A DNA stretch of 15,472 bases from Defluviitaleaceae bacterium (GCA_009783525.1 WRDG01000026.1:1-15472); one strand, 5' to 3'; numbered from the stretch's first letter, positions 6,836 through 13,593 are shown. Notes: generated by a model not told the origin, from the letters alone. Numbers and translations are program-made.

Positions 6836-7810
6836 TTACCATGCGGATTTATATTTTGAAAAATTTGCCGCCATGATTTTTTCGGCTTCGTCTTTGGTTG
6901 AACCGGAATCAAGCAAAAATTTAACGGGTCCCGCGGCTGCGTTTTCATACATCGGTTTTTTTACGCGGGTTTGCGGATATTTTTTTTGCAGAGCGGTGCG
7001 GAAGGTTTCGTACATTACGGGATGCGTCTTCCACGCGCCGCCGCAGCATACAACGGGCAGCGAAAAATATTCTTGCCCTCCTCGGCTTATGAGCTGCGAT
7101 GTTTGCTCTGCCATGCGGCTGCCGGCTTCGCTCAAAATATGCAATGCGACGGCGTCGCGGTCAGCGGCTGCCAATCCGGCGATTTTTGCAAGGGCGGCGA
7201 TTTTGCCGTACGGCGTCTTGCCTCCGTGTATGAACCCGATAAACCCGTGCGGGTTTGCGAGTTTCCACTCGTCAAGTAAAAGAGGAAGCAGCGTCGTCTG
7301 TTCGCCCCAGCCCTCGAACGCTGCTACAGCGGCTGTTAATACTTCACGGCCTATCCAGCCGCCGCTTCCCTGGTCGCCGAGCACGGGCCCCCAGCCGCCG
7401 ATCCGTTCGCCGCGTTTATTTTCAATGTCTGCGAAACCGGCTACCGACCCCGTGCCGGACATAGCGACGATCCCTTTTTTTTCGAGCGTGCCCGCAAGCA
7501 GGCAGGCTTCCGTTTCGCCGAGCGGGCAAAAATTTTTTACGGGTGCGTGTTTTGAAAATATATCGAAAAAAATATCCTGCCGACCTATAAACACGAAAAA
7601 AACCGTGTCGATGCTGTAAGGTTTGGTTATTGAAAACAACCCGCGCAGGCACGCCGAAAAATTCGCGGCTGCCTGCCGTTTTGCGTAACCTTGGTTTGTA
7701 TTTACGCCGCCGCCAAAACCTTCGCCGGCAAGCGAAAGGTTTTCGTCGAACATAAGCGCCGCGCTCGAAGAGCCGCCCGCGTCAACAGAAACGAAATATT
7801 TTTTTTCCAT
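6836..7810 (-). CDS. BadF/BcrA-type kinase, N-acetylglucosamine kinase-like
   Basis: The protein has 324 residues and an ASKHA (actin-like ATPase) fold. Phosphate-1 loop: DAGGSSS (10-16). Phosphate-2 region: SGTGS (118-122), followed by GGWGPVLGDQGSGGWIG (138-154), a hallmark of the NAGK branch of the BadF/BadG/BcrA/BcrD family. A CCGGAW adenosine-site motif lies near 255. The expected reaction is ATP-dependent phosphorylation of GlcNAc, MurNAc or a related sugar in the cytosol. The usual N-D-A segment carrying the catalytic Asp is here G-E-T-E-A (98-102), so a Glu may replace it. The start has AAAGGT eight bases upstream. The gene begins 18 bases after the CPBP gene and precedes the two SIS genes, matching a phosphosugar pathway. 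The exact substrate cannot be read from the sequence. Confidence 0.85.
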   Translation of the reverse strand: MEKKYFVSVDAGGSSSAALMFDENLSLAGEGFGGGVNTNQGYAKRQAAANFSACLRGLFSITKPYSIDTVFFVFIGRQDIFFDIFSKHAPVKNFCPLGETEACLLAGTLEKKGIVAMSGTGSVAGFADIENKRGERIGGWGPVLGDQGSGGWIGREVLTAAVAAFEGWGEQTTLLPLLLDEWKLANPHGFIGFIHGGKTPYGKIAALAKIAGLAAADRDAVALHILSEAGSRMAEQTSQLISRGGQEYFSLPVVCCGGAWKTHPVMYETFRTALQKKYPQTRVKKPMYENAAAGPVKFLLDSGSTKDEAEKIMAANFSKYKSAW

Positions 7811-7828
7811 ACCGTTTACCTTTGCAAA

Positions 7829-8767
7829 TTAATTTTTGACGAACATAAAAAAAATATAAGCGGCGTAAACCGCAGTCACGAGCCAAAACGAAACGTCGGC
7901 GGGCCAACTGTGTTTTTGCGGGGGCAAAAACGTTTCTTGGTCCGCCGCCAGTATTGTTTTAATGTCACGCGAGGCGTTCCTGCTTCTGTTATGCGACAAA
8001 AACACTCGAAGAAGAATGAACAGCACGGGAAGAAATATCGCGGAAGCGACAGCCAAAAATAAAACTGTCTGCAAGACTTCCGCACGGACGGCCGGCGCGC
8101 TTTCTTGCGGCGGAAGAATGTAAACCAACACAACTTGAAGCGCGTTCGATAAAAAATGAACGAGAACGCCCGCGTAAACGGAGCGGGTATAATAGACCAA
8201 GTATGCGAGCAGCGCGCCCATCATAAACGTATATAAAAACTGCTGCGGATCCAAATGGATAAACGCAAAAAACAAGCCGCTTATCAAAGCGGCTTTAAAA
8301 ATGCCCAAACGGTTGTATGCGCGGAGTATGTAACCTCTGAAGACGATCTCCTCGCAAACGGCGGGCGTTACAGCGATTATCAGCAGCGTGGCGGGCAGCG
8401 GCATCGAAGTCATGCCCGCCGTCACGTCGGCTATGTTGTTTGCAAAAAAAAGCGAAGAAAATGCGGATAGCAGCATCATGACAGGCTGCATGCAAAGACT
8501 GACGGCGGCCAGCAGCACGATGTTTGTTTTGCCGAGCGGCCGCGGCTTGAAAATAAATTTCGCGTCTTCTTTTGTCGCGAACAAAAATAATGCGAGCGGC
8601 AATATGAACCCAACGGTTTGGTTGACGATTATGAACCAATTCGACTCTAAAAGCCTTTGAAAAAAAATCGGCCCGAAATGATACAGATAACCGTAAACAC
8701 CCGCAAGCGCGATGTGGTACAGAACCAAAATGAACATGAACCAACCGCCGAGCTTGGTTTTATCCAT
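7829..8767 (-). CDS. CPBP family intramembrane glutamic protease
   Basis: Counting from the ATG at 8767 the protein has 312 residues and about eight hydrophobic segments. It contains all CPBP (Rce1/Abi type) motifs: EEIVFR (Glu139, Glu140, Arg144), FAFIHL (His171) and HFLSNA (His204, Asn208). The family cleaves membrane-bound peptides or prenylated and bacteriocin-like substrates, and many members serve in immunity or signalling. The target here is unknown. The chosen start overlaps the stop of the upstream URO-D-like gene (ATGGATAA, 8-base overlap), suggesting coupling. The GAGGAG upstream is about 13 bases away, rather far. An in-frame ATG at 8845 would lie deep inside the upstream gene and lacks a ribosome site. 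The hydrophilic segment ~250-285 lies between the last two membrane segments. Confidence 0.85.
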   Translation of the reverse strand: MDKTKLGGWFMFILVLYHIALAGVYGYLYHFGPIFFQRLLESNWFIIVNQTVGFILPLALFLFATKEDAKFIFKPRPLGKTNIVLLAAVSLCMQPVMMLLSAFSSLFFANNIADVTAGMTSMPLPATLLIIAVTPAVCEEIVFRGYILRAYNRLGIFKAALISGLFFAFIHLDPQQFLYTFMMGALLAYLVYYTRSVYAGVLVHFLSNALQVVLVYILPPQESAPAVRAEVLQTVLFLAVASAIFLPVLFILLRVFLSHNRSRNASRDIKTILAADQETFLPPQKHSWPADVSFWLVTAVYAAYIFFMFVKN

Positions 8768-9998
8768 AAAGACGCATGATCTCCTCGCGGCATATTTCCA
8801 CCCAGCGCACAGCGTTGTGAGGGTTGCCGCCCACAGTATGGACATCCTTCATTATCAGTTCCGGAATGCAGTTTTTGGAACACTCGAGCGCTTCGCGTAT
8901 TTCGCCGCGCACGAGATCATCTTTAAACTGCGCGTATGCGATTGAAGACGGCGCGGGCTTGATCGAGGCGACATAATTTTTGCCGAGCAGTTCTTCCATC
9001 ACGCCTCTGTTTGACCACGGCGAACACGAAACGCGCCGCAGCCCGTGCAATTGCTTCGCGTATTTCCATCGCGGCTCATACGGTTCGCAGCATGCGAAAC
9101 ACGAAAGCGAAAACCGCTCCATCAATTTTTTATGATATGGAAAAATAAATTCGCCGTACATTTCCGGATCGACGGACACTGTTTCTTGGCTTTCGACGAA
9201 GCCCCACATATCTTTTGCCGTAACCGGTTCGCCCGGCGCTTTTTGCGGGATCTCGTCTGTATAGCCGCAGCCGCCGCTCCCGACATAATGGTTACCCGTG
9301 TTTTGCGAGAGCAGTCCGTTTTTTTCAAGGAAGGTAAGCCTGCCGTCCGCTTCGCGGTATAAAAAATCAAGGAGTTTTTTTAGCCATTCGGGCTCCAATA
9401 TGAAATCGCACAAAAATTCGTCGAAGCCCCGCAAGTCAATAAGCGTCCATGTCAGGCCGAGCGTCCACCACCATTCGCTTCGCTGCTCCACATTTAATAT
9501 GCCGTCGAAAATATTTTGCGCTTCTTCGAGTCGCTCCGAGCTTTTTTTATAGTCGACCGTTATTTGCGGAAAACGCAATTTGCAAAAATCTTTTTCGTAG
9601 TCTTCGAGCACGGAGCGGATTTTATACGCGCCGCCCTTCGTACCGCTGAAATTTTTTTTCGGGTCGATCCCCCAGCCCGTCATCGAATAATCATACGGGA
9701 CGTAAAAAAAATTGTCCGCGACCTTGTCGTCCTTCAGCACTTCGTTGCGCCAAATTGTTTTTCGGAAGTCAAGCTCCCATGAACGCGCTTCGTTCGTTTC
9801 GCAAGAACATGACTCCCACGGAACCAGCTCCTGCCATGCGCTCCAATCGGGATCGAACATCACGAGCGGTATGTCAGTTTTCAAATCGTTATGAGCGGTC
9901 CACAGCATCGCCTTTTTTTTCTCCGAAGGCTTTGCGGCAATTTCGGCGACGCGCTTTGCGAGGTCGCGAAGAATTTTTATATCGTTTTGAGGCGGCAT
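8760..9998 (-). CDS. URO-D-fold protein, uncharacterised methyltransferase-like subgroup
   Basis: The protein has 412 residues from the ATG at 9998. The pattern is that of the URO-D/MtaA-CmuA superfamily: FYVPYDYSMTGWG (~98-110), ESQETVSVDPEMYGEF (~269-284), FACCEP (301-306), RRVSCSPWSN (~321-330), SIKPAPS (~345-351), and a closing MKDVHTVGG (~383-391). True HemE is about 350 residues with different active-site motifs, so heme synthesis is not proposed. Relatives bind zinc through Cys/His and move methyl groups to or from corrinoids. The C-x-x-C-C-E-P cluster (Cys300, Cys303, Cys304) could be the metal site, but no corrinoid protein is present in the window. It is the first gene of the run, just after the promoter at 10049-10077. 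Function in a sugar-related cluster is unknown. Confidence 0.72.
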   Translation of the reverse strand: MPPQNDIKILRDLAKRVAEIAAKPSEKKKAMLWTAHNDLKTDIPLVMFDPDWSAWQELVPWESCSCETNEARSWELDFRKTIWRNEVLKDDKVADNFFYVPYDYSMTGWGIDPKKNFSGTKGGAYKIRSVLEDYEKDFCKLRFPQITVDYKKSSERLEEAQNIFDGILNVEQRSEWWWTLGLTWTLIDLRGFDEFLCDFILEPEWLKKLLDFLYREADGRLTFLEKNGLLSQNTGNHYVGSGGCGYTDEIPQKAPGEPVTAKDMWGFVESQETVSVDPEMYGEFIFPYHKKLMERFSLSCFACCEPYEPRWKYAKQLHGLRRVSCSPWSNRGVMEELLGKNYVASIKPAPSSIAYAQFKDDLVRGEIREALECSKNCIPELIMKDVHTVGGNPHNAVRWVEICREEIMRLYG

Positions 9999-10001
9999 GT
10001 G

Positions 10002-10010
10002 ATCACCTTT
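10002..10010 (-). promoter_or_regulatory. Ribosome binding site fixing the URO-D-like start
   Basis: On the minus strand AAAGGTGAT complements the 16S 3' end and is followed by CAC and the ATG at 9998-9996. It lies downstream of the alternative in-frame ATG at 10034, so the longer start is rejected. Confidence 0.8.
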
Positions 10011-10048
10011 TTTATTTTTGCATACGCGCTGCACACAACGCCGTTTTG

Positions 10049-10077
10049 TTTTATTACAAAGGCATTACGATTGTCAA
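10049..10077 (-). promoter_or_regulatory. Candidate promoter for the URO-D-to-zinc-ribbon operon
   Basis: On the minus strand a perfect TTGACA lies at 10077-10072. TAATAA follows after a short 15-base spacer (10056-10051), or ATAAAA after 17 bases. The predicted transcript would start about 40 bases upstream of the gene at 9998. It is divergent from the promoter at 10121-10149. Confidence 0.5.
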
Positions 10078-10120
10078 GCAAGCCGAACTCATACGAAGCG
10101 ATACATAGAAAAAAATTATG

Positions 10121-10149
10121 TTGACATATGTATGTTAATGTAATATTAT
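10121..10149 (+). promoter_or_regulatory. Strong sigma-A type promoter for the GGDAF regulator
   Basis: TTGACA (10121-10126), a 17-base spacer, then TATTAT (10144-10149) is nearly consensus. The spacer holds the palindrome ACATATGT (10124-10131), and ATGT occurs four times (10118, 10128, 10132, 10138), so the promoter may be bound by its own product or another regulator. The ribosome site GGAG (10181-10184) lies 10 bases before the ATG. Confidence 0.8.
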
Positions 10150-10194
10150 CGCAGCATGGCTCGCGACCTAATAAAAAAATGGAGATGATTTTTT

Positions 10195-11346
10195 ATGCCG
10201 TACAATATCGAACGCGCCGCCGACGTTTTAGATTGTCTGACGGGTTTTTTAAAGCCCGCATACTTCATGCTCGAACTCGAAGGCTGCCTTCGCGCCGCAG
10301 ACGACGACTGCGAAGACGTTACCTTGCTGATAGCGGACATCGACAACATGCTGTCTGTAAACGACCGTTACGGACACGCCGCAGGCGACGCGGCGCTAAA
10401 AACACTCGCCGAACATTTGAAACGCGCAGACGAAAAAAACTTTTCGCACATCCGTTACGGCGGAGACGCATTTGCGGTGATCATGCCAAGCTGCGAAAAA
10501 GAAAAGGCGTTCCTTACGATTGAAAAAATCCGCGAGGCATATTGCAACGCGGACATTTTATTCGAGTCGGAGGGCGAGGCAAAAACAATCAAATGTTCAT
10601 TCACGGGCGGAATCGCCACCTACCGTGAAGACGGACAGAACGCGGTCGAGCTCTTGCGTAAAGCGGAAAACGCTCTTTACCGCGCAAAAACATCCGGACG
10701 AAACAAAATTTGCATCGCAAAAGAAGAAAAGATGGTGACGAAGACCTCGCACTACGCAACCGAGCAGTTGCACAGGCTGTCCGCGCTCGCTAAGGAGCGC
10801 GGCATCGGCGAGGCAATAATTTTGCGTGAGGCGTTGGACGAAATATTAAAAAAATACGCAGACAAAAAAAGCCCGCCCAACGGAAAAACCGTGCTGATAG
10901 TGGACGACGCTCCGTTCATGCGGATGATGTTAAAAGACATCCTAACGAAAAAAGGCTACGAGGTGCGCGGAGAGGCCGACAACGGCAAAACCGCCGTCGA
11001 AGTGATCAATATGGAATTTTGCGATTTCGTGCTACTCGACATCGCGATGCCGGAAATGGACGGGATCGGCGTGCTGCAAAATATATGCAAGCGCGACGGG
11101 CAGCGGATCATAATGGTTTCCGCATTGTGTGACCCGCCGACAGTTATTGAATGTGTCGAGCACGGCGCGGATTATTTCGTCGCCAAGCCGTTCCAGCAGG
11201 AAACATTGGTAAGCGCTTTGACCCGTCCGAGTGAACAGTGCTTTGACCGTTCCAAGCTCGACGAATATGCAAAGCGCATAAGCGAAACCAAAATTCCGAT
11301 CGACCACCCGCTTACACAGCCGGAAATAGAGAAGATATTTAAATAA
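10195..11346 (+). CDS. GGDAF (degenerate GGDEF) - RHH-like - receiver domain regulator
   Basis: The protein has 383 residues and is soluble. Residues ~13-175 form a GGDEF domain: DCLTGF at the start, metal-site Asp48 in ADID, guanine-site NDRYGH (56-61), and signature RYGGDAF (87-93), where Ala replaces the conserved Glu. The inhibitory RxxD site expected five residues ahead of the signature is absent. Residues ~180-224 (EQLHRLSALAKERGI...LREALDEILKKYA) match the pattern of ribbon-helix-helix DNA-binding domains. Residues ~231-343 form a CheY-like receiver with acidic pair Asp237/Asp238, phospho-acceptor Asp282 in LLDIAMPEMDG, Ser309 and Lys331. The usual order is receiver before GGDEF; here it is reversed. 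Expected roles are c-di-GMP synthesis or binding plus phosphorylation-controlled output. No histidine kinase is nearby. It is transcribed alone and divergently from the six-gene run. The RHH call is by pattern only. Confidence 0.88.
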   Translation: MPYNIERAADVLDCLTGFLKPAYFMLELEGCLRAADDDCEDVTLLIADIDNMLSVNDRYGHAAGDAALKTLAEHLKRADEKNFSHIRYGGDAFAVIMPSCEKEKAFLTIEKIREAYCNADILFESEGEAKTIKCSFTGGIATYREDGQNAVELLRKAENALYRAKTSGRNKICIAKEEKMVTKTSHYATEQLHRLSALAKERGIGEAIILREALDEILKKYADKKSPPNGKTVLIVDDAPFMRMMLKDILTKKGYEVRGEADNGKTAVEVINMEFCDFVLLDIAMPEMDGIGVLQNICKRDGQRIIMVSALCDPPTVIECVEHGADYFVAKPFQQETLVSALTRPSEQCFDRSKLDEYAKRISETKIPIDHPLTQPEIEKIFK

Positions 11347-11369
11347 ATTTTTTATGGATTTTGCGGACG

Positions 11370-11401
11370 CGCTTAACGGTTGTTTTATTAAGCGTACCGT
11401 T
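11370..11401. other. Hairpin-forming region between converging genes
   Basis: CGCTTAA (11370-11376) pairs with TTAAGCG (11388-11394), and AACGGT (11375-11380) can alternatively pair with ACCGTT (11396-11401). The stretch lies between the stops of the converging regulator and amidase genes. No clear T run follows on either strand, so it is at best an imperfect terminator. Confidence 0.35.
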
Positions 11402-13266
11402 TAACGTTTTGGGGTGTATGCGTTAAACGCATCCAATATGCCTCGGTAAATGGCGAGAGCCGCCCGCCACTGGTAGTCCTCGTCCGTAAGCAAAAGCGAT
11501 TCTTCGGGATGCGACATAAATCCAATTTCACATAAGGCCGCAGGAATGTGCGTATCCTTCAACACATCGTAGGGTACGGACGCAATCCTGCGGTCGTTTG
11601 CTTTTAACTCGTCGAGCAATCGTTTTTGGAGCTGCTCGGCAAGCATTTTACCCGTAAACGCAACGGTTTCCGTATCGTAATAAAAAGTTTCGATGCCGCG
11701 TATGGTCGCCGTGTTGCGCTCCACCGAGTTGTGATGGATCGATATGAACAAGTCGCCTACTGAGTTTGCAAATTCGGACCGCTGCGGGCGTCCGACGGCA
11801 ACGTCTGTTGAACGCGTGGCGTATGCTTTAATATTCGGATCCGCATCGAGCAATTGCATCAACTTTTGAGAAACGGCGAGATTAAGATTTTTTTCAATGA
11901 GCCCGCGTGCAATAGAACCGGGGTCGGCGCCTCCGTGTCCCGGGTCAATTACCACAATTTTTGCGTATTTTTCACGCGGCACCACAGCGCGGATATATAC
12001 GCTTAAGTCGTCCTCGTACAATTCGAACGCCATTACCCGCGCGGAATTGATCGTGATGCGCGTCAAGCCGCTCGTGTTTTCGGAAACAAACGCGCCTTTT
12101 AAATTAAGGTCGCGAACCGGGATTTCACCGTATGTGACATATTCGCTCAAACTGAGCGGCAGCGTGAGGACATATTGCAAGTTATTGTACATATCGTTGT
12201 GGTGGATATCGTCAACCGAAAAGGGATGGTCGGGGTGCTTGGGTATTTTTATTGCGCGGGCGGGGCGGTCGAACGTAACGGCAAGGCGGCCGTCGGCGGC
12301 CGTTTCTTTTCCGTCCGGTTCGTCTTCATCCGGTTCCGTCAAAAGAGGTTCCTGCACCGGTTCGGTTGTCGGAACGGGAGAAATTTTTGGTTCGCCGTCC
12401 GGCTCGTCCTGCGGAATGTCCGGTTCGTCCATGGGTTCGACGGGAATTATACCGGGGTTAAAATTAACCGTAAGAATTTTTCGGTCGGCAGACAATGCTA
12501 CGGAATATTCTGCGCCGCTTTTTATTTCGAAAACGACCCGCGTGACCGGAGGTTCGAACGTAAACTGAGAAGCGCGCACCGCGAGCACGGGTAGGTCGGG
12601 GTGCAGGGCAAAAGGCGGATCTAAAAAGTTTTTAGAATTTTCTATGTCGATAACCAGTCGGTTGTCGGGCAGTAAAAAATGAAAGACGCCGGTTATTTCA
12701 GAATCCGCTTGTATGCGGTACATGCCGCCGTCGTGCGGCGTCACTGAAATTATGCGGGTTTCTTCATGCGGAACGCTCACGATCGTTTCGGGAGGCAGCG
12801 GTATTATTTCATGGTCAGATATGTTCAGCTTGGGTTCGCTGATGTAAACGGCCGGCTCGTCGGGATCCCAGTCGACGATAAAACCTAAGGCTTCGGCGGG
12901 GAAACGAAGCGGGATCATCGTGCGGTCGTTGATGATAAGAGGCGGGACGTCCATGATCCGTTCCTCTCCGTTTACCAACGCGACTGCGCTGTTGATTTGC
13001 AAGATTATGCTCGTGTTTTTGTAATCGATAAAAACTCGTGCGGTATCTCCGTCCCATCCGACCACCGCGCCGATTTGCTCGAACACGTCGCGGGCGGGAA
13101 CGAGAGTCCTGCTTTCGCGTATGACCGGCGGCACGTTAGGATTTTCTATGCGCGCATTGTTTATGTACAGCGAAATTACCGAACCCGCAAACGCTTTCTG
13201 ATCGCAAAAAAAACAACTGCCGAAAATTATCGACGCGCAAATAAAAAAAGATGCTATTTTTTTCAT
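11401..13266 (-). CDS. Secreted N-acetylmuramoyl-L-alanine amidase with AMIN and copper-amine-oxidase-type domains
   Basis: The protein has 621 residues. The signal peptide is residues 1-27 (KK, hydrophobic core, AFA cleavage). Residues ~30-142 form a copper-amine-oxidase N-terminal-like domain (SRTLVPARD, RTMIPLRF), a non-enzymatic stalk domain common in Clostridia envelope proteins. An AMIN domain lies near 170-270. A Pro/Glu/Asp-rich linker (~271-325) leads to a second AMIN-like region (~326-430). The Amidase_3 domain is ~436-618, with zinc ligands His444 (DPGHGG), Glu458 and His511 (SIHHNS) and catalytic Glu580 (CEIGF). It cleaves the amide bond between MurNAc and the stem peptide during wall turnover or daughter-cell separation. 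The linker probably spans the wall. The start has CGGAGG six bases upstream and its own promoter at 13296-13304. The gene converges on the GGDAF regulator with a 54-base gap. Confidence 0.93.
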   Translation of the reverse strand: MKKIASFFICASIIFGSCFFCDQKAFAGSVISLYINNARIENPNVPPVIRESRTLVPARDVFEQIGAVVGWDGDTARVFIDYKNTSIILQINSAVALVNGEERIMDVPPLIINDRTMIPLRFPAEALGFIVDWDPDEPAVYISEPKLNISDHEIIPLPPETIVSVPHEETRIISVTPHDGGMYRIQADSEITGVFHFLLPDNRLVIDIENSKNFLDPPFALHPDLPVLAVRASQFTFEPPVTRVVFEIKSGAEYSVALSADRKILTVNFNPGIIPVEPMDEPDIPQDEPDGEPKISPVPTTEPVQEPLLTEPDEDEPDGKETAADGRLAVTFDRPARAIKIPKHPDHPFSVDDIHHNDMYNNLQYVLTLPLSLSEYVTYGEIPVRDLNLKGAFVSENTSGLTRITINSARVMAFELYEDDLSVYIRAVVPREKYAKIVVIDPGHGGADPGSIARGLIEKNLNLAVSQKLMQLLDADPNIKAYATRSTDVAVGRPQRSEFANSVGDLFISIHHNSVERNTATIRGIETFYYDTETVAFTGKMLAEQLQKRLLDELKANDRRIASVPYDVLKDTHIPAALCEIGFMSHPEESLLLTDEDYQWRAALAIYRGILDAFNAYTPKR

Positions 13267-13295
13267 GTCTGCCTCCGAAAAAAAATTTTGCCGCC

Positions 13296-13304
13296 ATTAT
13301 ACCA
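13296..13304 (-). promoter_or_regulatory. Extended -10 promoter of the amidase gene
   Basis: On the minus strand TGGTATAAT (13304-13296) is a perfect TATAAT with a TGn extension. The -35 region is only T-rich, which an extended -10 can tolerate. The expected leader is about 20-25 bases and contains the CGGAGG ribosome site (13277-13272). Confidence 0.7.
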
Positions 13305-13323
13305 AACGATGCAAGCCCGAAAA

Positions 13324-13359
13324 AAAAAGCCCGGCTCAAAAAAAAGAGCCGGGCTTTTT
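13324..13359. terminator. Bidirectional intrinsic terminator in an intergenic region
   Basis: GCCCGGCTC (13329-13337) pairs with GAGCCGGGC (13346-13354) around an eight-A loop, with A and T runs on both sides (13321-13328 and 13355-13359). It is symmetric, so it can stop transcription from either side. No gene ends nearby: it lies just upstream of the amidase promoter and about 260 bases ahead of the surface-protein gene, where it would insulate the two divergent genes. Confidence 0.8.
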
Positions 13360-13360
13360 C

Positions 13361-13412
13361 GCGTTCATGTTTTACATTCATGTTTTGCGTTCATATTTTG
13401 CGTTCATGTTTT
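13361..13412. repeat. Four 13-bp tandem repeats, GCGTTCATGTTTT
   Basis: Units begin at 13361, 13374, 13387 and 13400, each (G/A)(C)(G/A)TTCAT(G/A)TTTT with an exact 13-bp period. Differences are confined to bases 1, 3 and 9. The unit is non-coding. It could be a protein-binding iteron set or a short minisatellite. It directly adjoins the bidirectional terminator. Confidence 0.75.
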
Positions 13413-13414
13413 GT

Positions 13415-13441
13415 TTTGCAGTTGCTTTGCAATTGTTTGCA
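13415..13441. promoter_or_regulatory. Three helically phased TTTGCA boxes
   Basis: TTTGCA occurs at 13415-13420, 13426-13431 and 13436-13441, spaced 11 and 10 bases apart, about one helical turn each. They immediately follow the 13-bp repeats and lie about 80 bases upstream of the likely -10 of the surface-protein gene, a reasonable position for an activator site. The role is inferred from spacing only. Confidence 0.4.
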
Positions 13442-13518
13442 CTAGCTCGCGAAAAAATTTCGGGTAAAAAAGTATTAAAAAAAGTAAAGAATGGTCAAAT
13501 CATTTTCGCGCAAAACTA

Positions 13519-13524
13519 TATAAT
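13519..13524 (+). promoter_or_regulatory. Candidate -10 box of the surface-protein gene
   Basis: A perfect TATAAT lies about 90 bases before the ATG at 13616. The -35 region (around 13492-13501, ATGGTCAAATC) is poor, so the promoter may need an activator. Confidence 0.4.
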
Positions 13525-13550
13525 ATCATTAAGCATAATTTTGTGCGTAA

Positions 13551-13593
13551 GGCGCATTGCGTCCGGAAAAATATTTTATCGGACTCATACGCC
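13551..13593 (+). other. Leader hairpin just upstream of the surface-protein ribosome site
   Basis: GTCCG (13561-13565) pairs with CGGAC (13580-13584) around an A/T-rich loop that can pair internally, and GGCG (13551-13554) can pair with CGCC (13590-13593) as an outer stem. It ends four bases before AAGGAGG (13597-13603). It may stabilise the mRNA or modulate translation. It does not match a riboswitch known to me. Confidence 0.4.

Noticed and set aside
8768..8845. Longer start for the CPBP protease at 8845
   Set aside because: It lies inside the URO-D-like coding region, has no ribosome site and adds a non-family N-terminus.
8760..9998. HemE (uroporphyrinogen decarboxylase proper)
   Set aside because: The length and active-site motifs differ, and no other heme genes are present.
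9999..10034. Longer start for the URO-D-like protein at 10034
   Set aside because: AAAGGTGAT lies directly before the ATG at 9998, inside the longer version.
13361..13412. Plasmid-type replication origin iterons
   Set aside because: There is no Rep gene, DnaA box cluster or partition gene in the window; the repeat is reported only as a repeat.
13541..13593. Riboswitch in the leader of the surface-protein gene
   Set aside because: Only a short hairpin is visible, and no conserved core of a known class (c-di-GMP, SAM, TPP and others) could be matched.
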